A stretch of 52,829 bases of DNA from Ruminococcaceae bacterium UBA2854. Its GTDB lineage: Bacteria; Bacillota; Clostridia; Oscillospirales; Acutalibacteraceae. Location of the stretch: assembly GCA_002350765.1 (NCBI GenBank), contig DEFK01000036.1, positions 1 through 52,829 on the forward strand, in the 5' to 3' direction. Below, one piece after another: positions 25,951-35,173 of this stretch. Both the position numbers and the translations under genes were made by a program. Positions within the stretch are counted from its first letter, which is position 1; the number at the start of each line of letters is the position of its first letter. The notes below the pieces were generated by a model. It was not told the DNA's origin, did not search any database, and was given only the letters and a program-made list of their open reading frames with translations.

Positions 25951-27234
25951 ATGATTGATATTAAATTTTTAAGGGAAAATCCCGACGCAGTTAAGGAAAA
26001 CATAAAGAAAAAATTTCAGGACAGCAAGCTCGATTTAGTTGACGAGGTAATTGAGCTCGATAAAAAAAGCCGTAAGGCTAAGGGTGACGCTGACGCTTTA
26101 AGAGCGAATCGAAATAAGCTCTCTAAGCAGATAGGCGCGCTCTACGGCCAGGGCAAGAAAGACGAAGCCGAGGCGTTAAAGGCTGAGGTTCAGGCTCAGG
26201 GCGAACAGCTCGAAAATCTCGAAAAGGAGGAGGCTGAATACTCCGCTAAAGTAACCGAGATTATGATGAAAATACCGAACATTATCGACGACTGCGTTCC
26301 TATCGGTAAGGACGACAGCGAGAATGTTGAGGTTGAAAAATTCGGCGAGCCCGTAGTTCCCGATTACGAGGTTCCGTATCATACCGATATTATGGAAAGC
26401 TTTAACGGAATTGACCTCGACTCCGCGCGTAAGGTAGCGGGCAACGGCTTCTACTATCTTATGGGCGATATCGCGAGACTCCACAGCGCGGTAATCGCGT
26501 ACGCTCGCGACTTTATGATAAACCGCGGATTTACATATTGCGTACCGCCGTTTATGATTCGTTCTAATGTAGTAACAGGCGTTATGAGCTTCGCTGAGAT
26601 GGACGCTATGATGTATAAAATCGAGGGCGAGGATCTTTACCTTATCGGTACCTCCGAGCACAGTATGATTGGTAAGTTTATCGACACTATGGTTAACGAG
26701 GAGGATTTACCCCAGACATTAACAAGCTACTCTCCCTGCTTCAGAAAAGAAAAAGGCGCTCACGGTATAGAGGAGCGCGGTGTATATAGAATCCACCAGT
26801 TTGAGAAGCAGGAAATGATCGTTGTATGTAAGCCCGAGGACAGCAGAATGTGGTTCGATAAGCTGTGGCAGAATACGGTAGATTTATTCCGTACGCTCGA
26901 TATTCCCGTAAGAACGCTCGAGTGCTGTTCGGGAGATTTAGCGGACTTAAAGGTTCGTTCTATCGACGTTGAGGCGTGGTCGCCGAGACAGAAGAAATAT
27001 TTTGAGGTCGGCTCCTGCTCGAACTTAGGCGACGCTCAGGCAAGACGTCTTAAAATCAGAGTAAGAGGTAAGGACGGAAAATACTTTGCCCATACTTTAA
27101 ATAATACCGTTGTCGCTCCGCCGAGAATGTTGATCGCGTTCCTGGAGAATAACTTAAACGAGGATGGCTCGGTAAGTATCCCCGAGGTATTAAGACCTTA
27201 TATGGGCGGACAGGAGAAGTTAATTAAGAAATAA
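25951..27234 (+). CDS. serS: Seryl-tRNA synthetase
   Basis: A 427-aa class II synthetase that charges tRNA-Ser. The N-terminal ~110 residues form the antiparallel coiled-coil arm. Motif 2 is FRKEKGAHGIEERGVYRIHQ and motif 3 is LNNTVVAPPRMLIAFLEN, both standard for SerRS. GAGGAG precedes the ATG. I saw no T-box leader in the 23-bp gap to the previous gene. Confidence 0.97.
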   Translation: MIDIKFLRENPDAVKENIKKKFQDSKLDLVDEVIELDKKSRKAKGDADALRANRNKLSKQIGALYGQGKKDEAEALKAEVQAQGEQLENLEKEEAEYSAKVTEIMMKIPNIIDDCVPIGKDDSENVEVEKFGEPVVPDYEVPYHTDIMESFNGIDLDSARKVAGNGFYYLMGDIARLHSAVIAYARDFMINRGFTYCVPPFMIRSNVVTGVMSFAEMDAMMYKIEGEDLYLIGTSEHSMIGKFIDTMVNEEDLPQTLTSYSPCFRKEKGAHGIEERGVYRIHQFEKQEMIVVCKPEDSRMWFDKLWQNTVDLFRTLDIPVRTLECCSGDLADLKVRSIDVEAWSPRQKKYFEVGSCSNLGDAQARRLKIRVRGKDGKYFAHTLNNTVVAPPRMLIAFLENNLNEDGSVSIPEVLRPYMGGQEKLIKK

Positions 27235-27312
27235 GAGTTAAGAGTTGAAGAGGAAAGAAGCTTAGCCCTTTCCCCTTAGCCCTTAGCCCTAAATAAAAAA
27301 GGAGGTATTCTA

Positions 27313-28020
27313 TTGGAAAGCATTAAAAAGTATATCGCTGAGTTTATCGGCACGGCGGTGCTGGTAGTCGGAGGCTGCGGAACAGCTGTAGCGGTAAGCG
27401 CGGTATCGTCGTCGAACGGTTCGCCGATACCCAACAGCGGAACGATTATCGCAATTTCGCTTGCGTTCGGTCTTTCGATAGTCGCGATGGCGTATTCTAT
27501 CGGAAACGTATCGGGATGCCATATCAATCCCGCTGTATCGCTCGGTATGCTGATTAACGGAAAGATTTCCGCTAAGGATTTTGTGGGCTATATTATAGCT
27601 CAGTTCTTAGGAGCAACCGCGGGCGCGGCAGGCTTATGGTTTGTGTTCGGAAGCAACGCTAATCTCGGCGCCAACAGCTACGGCGGCGTACTCGCAGGTC
27701 ATCCCGTCAGCGCGGTGAGCGCGGGAATTGTTGAAACAGTTCTAACATTTATCTTTGTTCTTACAGTACTCGGAGTTACATCCAAGGTTGAAAACGGCGC
27801 GGTAGCGGGCGTAGTAATCGCTCTTACTCTCGTGTTCGTACATCTTATCGGTATTCCGTTTACGGGAACATCCGTTAACCCTGCGAGAAGCTTCGGCCCC
27901 GCTGTTTTACAGGGAGGAATGGCAATTCGTCAGCTTTATGTATTCATAATAGCTCCGCTTTTAGGCGCGGTATTAGCGGGACTTGTACATAAGTTCCTTA
28001 TCTGCAAAAAGGAAAAGTAA
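27313..28020 (+). CDS. aqpZ: Aquaporin Z-type water channel
   Basis: A 235-aa MIP-family channel with six helices and the two NPA half-helices: HINPAVS (N72-A74) and TSVNPARSFGPA (N189-A191). Arg192 after the second NPA and His177 in helix 5 (VFVHLIGIP) are the selectivity-filter residues of water-selective AqpZ, as opposed to the glycerol facilitators. TTG start behind a strong AAAGGAGG site. The 78-bp gap before it contains TTAGCCC triplet-like repeats. Confidence 0.9.
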   Translation: MESIKKYIAEFIGTAVLVVGGCGTAVAVSAVSSSNGSPIPNSGTIIAISLAFGLSIVAMAYSIGNVSGCHINPAVSLGMLINGKISAKDFVGYIIAQFLGATAGAAGLWFVFGSNANLGANSYGGVLAGHPVSAVSAGIVETVLTFIFVLTVLGVTSKVENGAVAGVVIALTLVFVHLIGIPFTGTSVNPARSFGPAVLQGGMAIRQLYVFIIAPLLGAVLAGLVHKFLICKKEK

Positions 28021-28037
28021 AAAGAAGTAAAAAATAT

Positions 28038-28078
28038 GGTCGGAAGAAAGAGGCTTTAACCTCAGTCTTCCGACCTTT
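28038..28078. terminator. Terminator between aqpZ and the convergent lipoprotein
   Basis: GGTCGGAAGA (28038-28047) pairs with TCTTCCGACC (28066-28075) with a nested GAGG/CCTC, followed by TTTAC. Confidence 0.75.
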
Positions 28079-28088
28079 ACTTTATGCG

Positions 28089-28823
28089 TTACGGTTTTGA
28101 TTTTCTGTATTCTACATTGTCAATGTAGAGGGAATCTTTTTTCAGCTTATAATCCAGATTAATTTTTACCTTGCCCGCGTAGTCATAAACCGCTTTGATT
28201 TTACCCTTTACGGCGTTGTAGGTATAGCAGGTTTCCATTGTTATATTGTTGGAATACATAATACCGTCCGAGCCGAAGAAGTAAGTCTGTCCTCCCTGGC
28301 TTTTCCACCAGCCGAGAATATTTTTATCTATCTTCGGGTTTTTCGGAGCGGGGGGAATAAGGTTGTAGTCCTTCTGTCTTGTAAGGGTGAAGCTGTCCTT
28401 GTCCGATTTAAGCGTGAGAACCTTGTTGCCTTTAGAGAAGGTGTAATTATATGTGCCGTTAAGTCCGAGTACAAACGCTACGCCTAAGGTCTTTTTGTCC
28501 TTGTCAAGTACGAGCTTCGTGAAGTCGGCTTCCGTACCCATAGCGAGCTGAGCGTAGCCGTCGTTTCGGAAAATATAGCTCAACGCCTTAATGCCTTCTA
28601 TCTTCCACGTGCCGTAAACGGGGTTATCTCCCTTTGTAAAGCTGTCGAGATATTCTTTCAGCTCCTTTGAAGTGTTTTTCTGGTCTTTATCAGTCTTAGC
28701 GGGAGCTGTGGTCGATGTGGTTGCGGTTGTAGATTTAGTTTGTTTTTTATCTTCGCAGCCGTTTAAAAACAGCGAAGAAAGTATAATTGCTAAAGCGGCG
28801 GAAACCGCGAGTATTTTTTTCAT
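28089..28823 (-). CDS. Predicted lipoprotein with two lipocalin-like G-x-W repeats
   Basis: A 244-aa lipoprotein: signal helix followed by the lipobox LNGC (Cys23), then a Thr/Lys-rich spacer (TTATTSTTAPAKT). Two related segments follow, GTWKIEG...YIFRNDGYAQL (about 71-94) and GWWKSQGGQTYFFGSDG (about 171-187). The G-x-W...F-x-x-D-G pattern is seen in small lipocalin-like domains of Clostridia lipoproteins; this assignment is tentative. It has its own promoter, divergent from guaB. Confidence 0.75.
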   Translation of the reverse strand: MKKILAVSAALAIILSSLFLNGCEDKKQTKSTTATTSTTAPAKTDKDQKNTSKELKEYLDSFTKGDNPVYGTWKIEGIKALSYIFRNDGYAQLAMGTEADFTKLVLDKDKKTLGVAFVLGLNGTYNYTFSKGNKVLTLKSDKDSFTLTRQKDYNLIPPAPKNPKIDKNILGWWKSQGGQTYFFGSDGIMYSNNITMETCYTYNAVKGKIKAVYDYAGKVKINLDYKLKKDSLYIDNVEYRKSKP

Positions 28824-28854
28824 ATTTTACCTCCGTTATTTAACGCTGTATATA

Positions 28855-28883
28855 ATTTTATCTTTAGTCGGACAATATGTCAA
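28855..28883 (-). promoter_or_regulatory. Promoter of the lipoprotein gene
   Basis: Minus strand: TTGACA (28878-28883), 17 bp, TAAAAT (28855-28860). Confidence 0.75.
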
Positions 28884-28919
28884 GAGATTTAAAAAATTGC
28901 GGATTAAGAGAAAAAACTC

Positions 28920-28948
28920 TTGCTAAATATGATTAATTTTGGTATAAT
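28920..28948 (+). promoter_or_regulatory. guaB promoter
   Basis: TTGCTA (28920-28925), 17 bp, TATAAT (28943-28948). The start codon lies only ~33 nt past the likely start, leaving no room for a guanine riboswitch. Confidence 0.7.
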
Positions 28949-28986
28949 AAACTTTAATAAAAAAATGTCGATTAGGGGATGGCGAG

Positions 28987-30465
28987 ATGTTGAACAAGAA
29001 TTTTGATGACAAATTCGGCAAACAGGGTATAACCTTTGATGATGTGCTACTAATTCCCGGAGAGTCAAACGTTGAACCCCGAAATGTAAGTGTTGAAACT
29101 GATTTAACTAAAAAAATCCACCTCAATACACCGCTTATGACCGCCGCTATGGATACGGTTACGGAAACCGCGATGGCGATCGCGATAGCCAGAGAGGGCG
29201 GTATCGGTATTATCCATAAGAATATGGATATTAAGACTCAGGCGGATATGGTTGACCGTGTTAAGAGAAGTGAGAACGGCGTTATTGCTAATCCGTTTTA
29301 TCTTTCTCCCGATAGTACAGTCGGCGACGCTGACGCGCTTATGGCTAAGTATAAGATAAGCGGCGTTCCGATTTGTGAGAACGGACGGCTTGTAGGAATT
29401 ATTACCAACCGTGATATGCGCTTTATGAAGCCCGAGGTTTTCGGTACGAAAATTTCCGAGGTTATGACTAAGGAGGAGCTCGTTACCGCTCCCGTAGGCA
29501 CAACTCTCGAGCAGGCGCAGGATATACTCCGTCAGCATAGAATAGAGAAGCTTCCTATTACTGATGATAACGGCGTCCTTAAAGGACTTATTACTATAAA
29601 GGATATTGAAAAATCCGTGCAGTATCCCAACTCCGCGCGTGACGAAAAAGGCAGACTCCTCTGCGGAGCGGCTATCGGCGGCACAGCGGACGTACTCGAC
29701 AGAGTAGCGGCTCTTGTCGAAGCGGGCGTAGACGTATGTTGTTTAGACTCGGCGCACGGCCATAATATCAATATTATCAATTCGGTTAAAAAGGTTAAGA
29801 AGGCTTATCCCGAGCTCCAGCTTATCGCGGGTAATATCGCGACAGCCGAAGCGGCGGAAGCGCTTATCGACGCGGGTGCCGACGCTGTAAAGGTCGGTAT
29901 CGGACCAGGTTCGATCTGTACCACACGAATTGTAGCGGGTATCGGCGTTCCGCAGATTACCGCGATTTATGACGCGGCTTGCGCGGCGTCTAAGTACGGT
30001 ATACCCGTTATCGCCGACGGCGGTATCAAGTATAGCGGAGATATTGTTAAGGCGTTAGCCGCGGGCGGAAGCGTATGTATGGTAGGCTCGCTCGTAGCGG
30101 GTTGTGAGGAAAGTCCCGGTGAAAACGAAATTTTCCAGGGACGTCAGTTTAAGACCTACCGCGGAATGGGCTCGCTCGGAGCTATGGGCCAAGGCAGCTC
30201 AGACCGTTACTTCCAGGCTTCCAATAAAAAGTTCGTTCCCGAGGGCGTAGAAGGACGAGTACCTTATAAGGGACTTTTATCCGATACGGTTTACCAGATG
30301 ATGGGCGGACTTAGAGCAGGTATGGGATATACAGGCTGCGCGACTATCGAGGAGCTCCATAAGAAGGCGAAGTTCGTACAGATTTCAGCCTCAAGCTTAC
30401 GCGAGAGCCACCCCCACGATATCCAGATTACCAAGGAAAGCCCGAACTATTCCTACAATGTATAA
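28987..30465 (+). CDS. guaB: Inosine-5'-monophosphate dehydrogenase
   Basis: A 492-aa enzyme oxidising IMP to XMP, the committed step to GMP. The TIM barrel starts GITFDDVLLIPGES. Two CBS domains are inserted at about 95-210. The active-site loop is GPGSICTTRIVAG with the catalytic Cys, and the flap contains the KFVPEGVEGRVPYKG segment. ATG with GGGGATGG ahead. Confidence 0.97.
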   Translation: MLNKNFDDKFGKQGITFDDVLLIPGESNVEPRNVSVETDLTKKIHLNTPLMTAAMDTVTETAMAIAIAREGGIGIIHKNMDIKTQADMVDRVKRSENGVIANPFYLSPDSTVGDADALMAKYKISGVPICENGRLVGIITNRDMRFMKPEVFGTKISEVMTKEELVTAPVGTTLEQAQDILRQHRIEKLPITDDNGVLKGLITIKDIEKSVQYPNSARDEKGRLLCGAAIGGTADVLDRVAALVEAGVDVCCLDSAHGHNINIINSVKKVKKAYPELQLIAGNIATAEAAEALIDAGADAVKVGIGPGSICTTRIVAGIGVPQITAIYDAACAASKYGIPVIADGGIKYSGDIVKALAAGGSVCMVGSLVAGCEESPGENEIFQGRQFKTYRGMGSLGAMGQGSSDRYFQASNKKFVPEGVEGRVPYKGLLSDTVYQMMGGLRAGMGYTGCATIEELHKKAKFVQISASSLRESHPHDIQITKESPNYSYNV

Positions 30466-30480
30466 TTGAAAAAATTATTA

Positions 30481-30512
30481 AACGTCGATGTCGTTTGGCA
30501 TCGGCGTTTTTT
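30481..30512 (+). terminator. guaB terminator
   Basis: Ten-bp stem AACGTCGATG/CATCGGCGTT (one T-G pair) followed by a T-run, 15 nt after the guaB stop. Confidence 0.85.
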
Positions 30513-30547
30513 AGTGGAAAGTGGTTAGTGATAAGTGGTAAGTGAAT

Positions 30548-30600
30548 GTCGAGTAGATAGAATAGCATAATAATAAAATATGTATCCCGACCGAATTAAT
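30548..30600 (+). repeat. R1 repeat core, copy after guaB
   Basis: GTCGAGTAGATAG-N25-CCCGACCGAATTAAT, matching the oriC and mre copies. An AGTGGTTAGTGATAAGTGG tract precedes it (30512-30543). Confidence 0.75.
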
Positions 30601-30648
30601 ATGCAAGCTCCGTCTGCATTAGCAAGATGAAAATACTAATTAAAGAAA

Positions 30649-30727
30649 AACCCGCCGTTGATGAACATTTCTGTTAACCGGAACTATTCCAAAGGCGGCT
30701 TTGCCTACCGCGGCTCGCGGCGGGTTA
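30649..30727. repeat. R3 repeat, copy upstream of zapA
   Basis: AACCCGCCG (30649-30657) pairs with CGGCGGGTT (30717-30726). Inside are GCCGCC/AAAGGCGGC arms shared with the R3 copies at 23.2 and 37.1 kb. Confidence 0.65.
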
Positions 30728-30834
30728 CAAAAACGTTTTTTGAATTTACATTGTATTTACTTATCTTTTTTCTTTTTGCGGATTATACTATAATTACTAT
30801 GGATAAAAAGGGTTTCCCAAAAAGGAGGAAAATG

Positions 30835-31365
30835 ATGAACAAACATACAGTATTTGTCGCGGGAAAAAGATTTATACTTTTAAGCGACGACAGCGAGGAT
30901 TACGTTAAGAAGCTCGCCGAGGAGGTAAGCGATACTATCCAGAAAATCGGCGCGGAAAATCCTACGCTCGACCGCAGGTCGGCGGCGCTTCTGTGCGCGC
31001 TTGATTACGCCGACGATATGAATAAGGAAAAGCTCCGCAATAAAAGCCTTTCCGACAGAGCCCAGCCCTTTATAAACCAGGCGGACAAGCAGGCTAAACA
31101 GATCAGAGAGCTTAAAGAGCTGCTCGAGAAAAAGGATAACGAAATCGAGGAGCTTAATAAGCTTGTTAATGATATGAAAAAGGAATCCGCCGACGAGCTG
31201 AAAGCGCTTGACGCTCCCGAGGAAGCAAAGGCTGAAACCGCCGAAGAAGAAAAACCCGAGGAACCGTCAAAAGCTGAAAAGCCTGTCGGAAGAAAAAAGA
31301 AAAAGAAGAATAAGGGATATAAACCGATGAGGCAGTACTCGCTTTTCGAAGATGAAAAAGATTGA
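30835..31365 (+). CDS. zapA: Cell division protein ZapA with extended tail
   Basis: A 176-aa ZapA-type FtsZ-ring stabiliser. The N-terminal globular head NKHTVFVAGKRFILLSDDS and the coiled coil (about 95-130) are typical. A C-terminal extension of ~45 residues is acidic then Lys-rich and ends RQYSLFEDEKD. The start is placed at the second of two adjacent ATGs because AGGAGG is 6 nt from it; in-frame codons upstream to 30658 run through an R3 repeat and are rejected. The tail motif QYSLF (167-171) resembles a beta-clamp-binding peptide. It overlaps the U32 gene by 14 nt. Confidence 0.88.
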   Translation: MNKHTVFVAGKRFILLSDDSEDYVKKLAEEVSDTIQKIGAENPTLDRRSAALLCALDYADDMNKEKLRNKSLSDRAQPFINQADKQAKQIRELKELLEKKDNEIEELNKLVNDMKKESADELKALDAPEEAKAETAEEEKPEEPSKAEKPVGRKKKKKNKGYKPMRQYSLFEDEKD

Positions 31366-33409
31366 GATACTCGCGCCCTGCGGAGGGTTTGAGTCGGTAG
31401 TCGCCGCCGTAAGAAGCGGAGCCGACGCCGTTTATCTCGGCGCTAAAGAGCTTTCGGCTAGAGCAGGCGCGGAAAATTTCGACGATACCGAGATCGTAAA
31501 AACGGTAGAGTATTGCCATATACGAGGCGCGCTTGTGTATGTTACGGTAAATACCGTGGTGTTCGACGACGAGCTCGAAACAGCTAAGAAGCTGATAACC
31601 TCCTGCGCAGAAGCGGGAGTAGACGCGCTTATTGTCCAGAATATGGGAGTAGCAACACTCGCCAAAGAGATTGCTCCCGAGCTTCCGCTCCACGCTTCAA
31701 CCCAGATGAGCGTTCATTCCCCGAGCGGCGCGAAGCTTTTGTATGAACAGGGCTTTAAAAGAGTTGTGCTCGCGAGAGAGCTCAGCCGCGCGGAGATTAA
31801 GGAAATCGCCGAGAGCTGTCCGATAGAGCTCGAGGTGTTCGTCCACGGCGCGCTGTGTATGAGCGTTTCGGGACAATGCTATTTCAGCGCGGTTATAGGC
31901 TCGAGAAGCGGAAACCGAGGACGCTGCGCCCAGACCTGCCGACTGCCGTTTAATATCGGAAAAAGTAAATACGCGCTAAGCTTAAAGGACAACAGCATTA
32001 TAGATTATATCCGTGATCTCGAGGAAATCGGAGTAAGCTCGGCGAAAATCGAGGGACGGTTAAAGCGCCCCGAGTATGTTGCCGCCGCGACAAAAGCGTG
32101 CGTTCAGTCGCGCGATAACGGAGCAGTTGACGAAAAAACAAAAGCTCAGCTCGAAAGCGTGTTTTCGAGAACAGGCTTTACCGACGGCTATTATACCTCG
32201 AAGCGAGGTTACGAGATGTTCGGATACCGTCGTAAGGACGACGTCGTTTCTGCGACAAATTCTCTGTTTAAAGAAATCCAAAACAGCTATAAGGACGAAT
32301 ACAGGCGGGTTAATATTTCCGCTGAATTCCGCGCCGAAGCGGGGAAAAAGGCATTTCTTAAAGTCAGCGACGGACGTTCGGAAGCGGAGGTTTTAAGCGA
32401 GGAAAGCTGTGAAACAGCGAAAAATGTTCCACTCGACGAGGAGAAGGTACGCCGTCAGCTGTTAAAAACAGGCTCAACACCCTATAATATCGTTGAGCTG
32501 AAAATTGATTTAGAAGATAATATAGCTATAAAAATGTCCGCGCTGAATAAGCTTAGGCGCGACGCGCTTGATATACTCAGCGATAAGCGGGCAAAAAGCA
32601 AAAGGTACACCGTCAACAATGTTGAGCTGACCGAAATTATTCCGCATAAGGCGGGAGCAAAATCATCCCGCGCGAGGTTCAGCTCGACTAGAATCGGAAA
32701 AGGATTTAAGGAGCTTGAGCTTTGCTTTGTTCCGATCGACAGCGATTTAGACGAGATAAAAAGACTTATCGACGAGGGCTACAGGCTCGGCGTAGAAATC
32801 CCGAGAGCGATGTTTTCCAGGGAAGAAAAGATAAAAGCTAAGCTGACCGCATTTAAGGAGCTCGGCGTTGAGGACGTGCTTTGCAATAACCTCGCCGCTG
32901 TGTATATCGCGAAAGAAAACGGGCTAATAATCCACGGCGGGTTCGGGCTGAATTTAACGAATACGCTCGATTTACTTTGGGCGGAAAAGACGGGTTTTAC
33001 CGATACCGAGCTGAGCTTCGAGCTGAAGCTTTCCCAAATAGAAAAGCTCGGCGGAAATATCCCGAGAGGGGTAATAAGCTACGGATATCTGCCCGTTATG
33101 CTCGTCAGAAACTGCCCGAATAAGAGCGCGGGAATAAGCTGTAAGGACTGTTCGGGACAGGGAAAAATGACGGATAGACTTAACAAATCCTTCATTTTCT
33201 ATTGTGACAAAGTCGCTACAGAGATACTTAACAATCTCCCGTTAGAGGGATTTACCGCGGTAAAATCCAGCGGAAGCATAGACTTTGAAGTTTTCAGCTT
33301 TTCTGTGGAAAACTCTGTGGAAAACGTGGAAAACATAGCTGATTTTATTAGTCACAGCCTAAATTCCCGAGAAAAGACCCACGGATTGTTAAAAAGGGGA
33401 GTTTTATAA
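31352..33409 (+). CDS. U32 family peptidase, RlhA/YrrO-like with C-terminal extension
   Basis: A 685-aa protein of the U32 family. The N-terminal barrel starts MKKIEILAPCGGFESVVAAVR, and the cluster-binding cysteines C169, C176, C192 and C196 occur in the family arrangement (GALCMSVSGQCYF, GRCAQTC). The C-terminal ~300 residues resemble the extra collagenase-like/DUF3656 part. Many members act in RNA hydroxylation rather than proteolysis, so the peptidase name is conventional. The zapA-U32 pairing is frequent in Clostridia as I recall. Confidence 0.88.
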   Translation: MKKIEILAPCGGFESVVAAVRSGADAVYLGAKELSARAGAENFDDTEIVKTVEYCHIRGALVYVTVNTVVFDDELETAKKLITSCAEAGVDALIVQNMGVATLAKEIAPELPLHASTQMSVHSPSGAKLLYEQGFKRVVLARELSRAEIKEIAESCPIELEVFVHGALCMSVSGQCYFSAVIGSRSGNRGRCAQTCRLPFNIGKSKYALSLKDNSIIDYIRDLEEIGVSSAKIEGRLKRPEYVAAATKACVQSRDNGAVDEKTKAQLESVFSRTGFTDGYYTSKRGYEMFGYRRKDDVVSATNSLFKEIQNSYKDEYRRVNISAEFRAEAGKKAFLKVSDGRSEAEVLSEESCETAKNVPLDEEKVRRQLLKTGSTPYNIVELKIDLEDNIAIKMSALNKLRRDALDILSDKRAKSKRYTVNNVELTEIIPHKAGAKSSRARFSSTRIGKGFKELELCFVPIDSDLDEIKRLIDEGYRLGVEIPRAMFSREEKIKAKLTAFKELGVEDVLCNNLAAVYIAKENGLIIHGGFGLNLTNTLDLLWAEKTGFTDTELSFELKLSQIEKLGGNIPRGVISYGYLPVMLVRNCPNKSAGISCKDCSGQGKMTDRLNKSFIFYCDKVATEILNNLPLEGFTAVKSSGSIDFEVFSFSVENSVENVENIADFISHSLNSREKTHGLLKRGVL

Positions 33410-33433
33410 CCAATATTCCCCGAAGGAATTTTT

Positions 33434-33465
33434 GAATTTTCCTCTTTAGAAAATTCGTATTTTAG
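33434..33465 (+). terminator. Hairpin after U32 gene
   Basis: Perfect 8-bp stem GAATTTTC/GAAAATTC with 7-nt loop, followed by GTATTTTAG; a weak terminator before dut. Confidence 0.5.
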
Positions 33466-33553
33466 TTATTGGAATTATAAAAAATGTATAAATATTAGCT
33501 TTTTGAATTTTTGCAGGATTTTTTTAATTTTGCAAGTTTAGGAGTTGAATTAT

Positions 33554-33994
33554 ATGGAGTTAAAAATTAAAAAGCTCAGGGAAAACGCTATCTTGCCTAC
33601 ACGCGGTACCAAGGGCTCGGCGGGAGCCGACCTTTACGCCTGTATCGAAGAAAGCGTTACGATTAACCCGGGCGATTTAAAGCTGATACCGACAGGCGTC
33701 GCGATAGCTCTGCCCGACAGCTCGGCGGTCGCGTATCTTTACGCGCGTTCGGGACTCGGGGTTAAGCACGGTATCTGTCTTGCGAACGGAGTCGGAGTAG
33801 TCGATTCGGATTATCGCGGAGAGATTATGGTAGGACTTTGCAACGTAAGCGGCGAGCCTTATACTATTGAACCCAACGAGAGAATAGCCCAGATGGTTAT
33901 TTCGCCCGTAATAATCCCCGAGCTTGTCGAGGTCGAAAAGCTTGATGAAACCGACAGGGGAGAAGGCGGTTTCGGTTCTACAGGCAAAAAATGA
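33554..33994 (+). CDS. dut: dUTP diphosphatase
   Basis: A 146-aa trimeric dUTPase that removes dUTP and supplies dUMP. All five motifs are seen: GSAGADLYA, ARSGLGVK, GVGVVDSDYRGEI, NERIAQMVI and RGEGGFGSTG. The ATG at 33554 with AGGAG 9 nt ahead is chosen over a TTG three codons upstream that lies too close to that site. Confidence 0.95.
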   Translation: MELKIKKLRENAILPTRGTKGSAGADLYACIEESVTINPGDLKLIPTGVAIALPDSSAVAYLYARSGLGVKHGICLANGVGVVDSDYRGEIMVGLCNVSGEPYTIEPNERIAQMVISPVIIPELVEVEKLDETDRGEGGFGSTGKK

Positions 33995-34004
33995 CATTTT
34001 TAGG

Positions 34005-34033
34005 TTGATTTAACTCGCTTAATAGGATATAAT
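34005..34033 (+). promoter_or_regulatory. mreB promoter
   Basis: TTGATT (34005-34010), 17 bp, TATAAT (34028-34033), giving an ~80-nt leader before the mreB ATG. Confidence 0.7.
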
Positions 34034-34121
34034 ATATTAGATAAGCTGTAATTATACGCTTTTTACGGTTTATTTATTATAAATATGGAATGTATATGTA
34101 AATATCCGAAAGGAGAAAGTT

Positions 34122-35132
34122 ATGTTTTCATTTTCAAAAGATATAGGAATTGATTTAGGTACAGCGAATACACTCGTATGTATGAAGGGTAAGGGTATCG
34201 TAATGCGCGAGCCTTCGGTTGTCGCGGTTGATATCCGCAACGACACGGTGCTTGCCGTAGGTCAGCAGGCTAGAGATATGATAGGAAGAACTCCAGGCTC
34301 GATCGTCGCGGTTCGTCCTTTAAAGGACGGCGTTATCGCCGACTTCGATATCACCGCTACAATGCTGAAGCACTTTATCAGAAAGGCGGCTAAGCCCTCG
34401 CTGTTCAGCAAGCCGAGAATTATTATCTGTATGCCCACAGGCGTTACCGAGGTTGAAAGACGCGCGGTAGAGAGCGCGGCTGTTCAGGCAAGCGGAAGCA
34501 AGAATATTATGCTTATCGAGGAGCCTATGGCGGCGGCTATCGGCGCGGGACTTCCCGTGGACGAGCCTACGGGTTCGATGGTAGTAGATATCGGCGGCGG
34601 TACCTCCGAGGTTGCCGTTATTTCGCTCGGCGATATTGTTACAGCCTGCTCGGTACGAGTTGCGGGCGATAAATTCGACGAAGCGATTGTTACTTATATT
34701 AAGAAAAAATATAATCTTCTTATCGGCGACAGAACCGCCGAGGAGATTAAAATAGCTATCGGCTCGGCGTATCCGTATCCCGAGGAGAAGGATATGCTTA
34801 TTAAGGGAAGAAGCCTTGAATCGGGACTTCCGAAGGATATTACGATAACTGCCGAGGAGATAAGAGACGCTTTAGCTGATCCGCTGATGGTGATTATCGA
34901 CGCGATTAAGGATACTCTCGAGAAAACTCCGCCCGAGCTTTCCGCGGATATTATCGACCACGGAATTATGCTCACAGGCGGCGGCGCGCTGCTTCGAGGT
35001 CTCGACCGTCTTGTAATGCAGGAAACAGGAATGCCCGTACACGTTGCCGACAGACCGCTCGACTGTGTTGTAGCGGGAACGGGAAAACGCTTAGGCGGCG
35101 TAAGAGCCGAGTATAAGCATAACCGCGAGTAA
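34122..35132 (+). CDS. mreB: Rod shape-determining protein MreB
   Basis: A 336-aa actin homologue that guides lateral wall synthesis under the membrane. Phosphate-1 motif GIDLGTANTLV is at about 8-18, and the phosphate-2 motif is VVDIGGGTSEVAVIS. The adenosine motif is GIMLTGGGALLRGLD. GAAAGGAGAAAG precedes the ATG. It heads mreB-mreC-mreD-mrdA, although R1/R2 repeats separate mreB from mreC. Confidence 0.97.
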   Translation: MFSFSKDIGIDLGTANTLVCMKGKGIVMREPSVVAVDIRNDTVLAVGQQARDMIGRTPGSIVAVRPLKDGVIADFDITATMLKHFIRKAAKPSLFSKPRIIICMPTGVTEVERRAVESAAVQASGSKNIMLIEEPMAAAIGAGLPVDEPTGSMVVDIGGGTSEVAVISLGDIVTACSVRVAGDKFDEAIVTYIKKKYNLLIGDRTAEEIKIAIGSAYPYPEEKDMLIKGRSLESGLPKDITITAEEIRDALADPLMVIIDAIKDTLEKTPPELSADIIDHGIMLTGGGALLRGLDRLVMQETGMPVHVADRPLDCVVAGTGKRLGGVRAEYKHNRE

Positions 35133-35144
35133 TAGCTGAAAACA

Positions 35145-35172
35145 GGGCTGGCTTAGTATTAGGTCAGCCCAT
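35145..35172 (+). terminator. Hairpin after mreB
   Basis: GGGCTGGC (35145-35152) pairs with GTCAGCCC (35163-35170). No strong T-run follows, so it may be mRNA 3'-end stabilising rather than a terminator. Confidence 0.5.
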
Positions 35173-35173
35173 T

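Noticed and set aside
28949..28986. Purine riboswitch before guaB
   Set aside because: The leader is too short and has no matching core sequence.
31166..31693. 175-codon minus-strand frame over zapA/U32
   Set aside because: Antisense shadow of two recognised genes.
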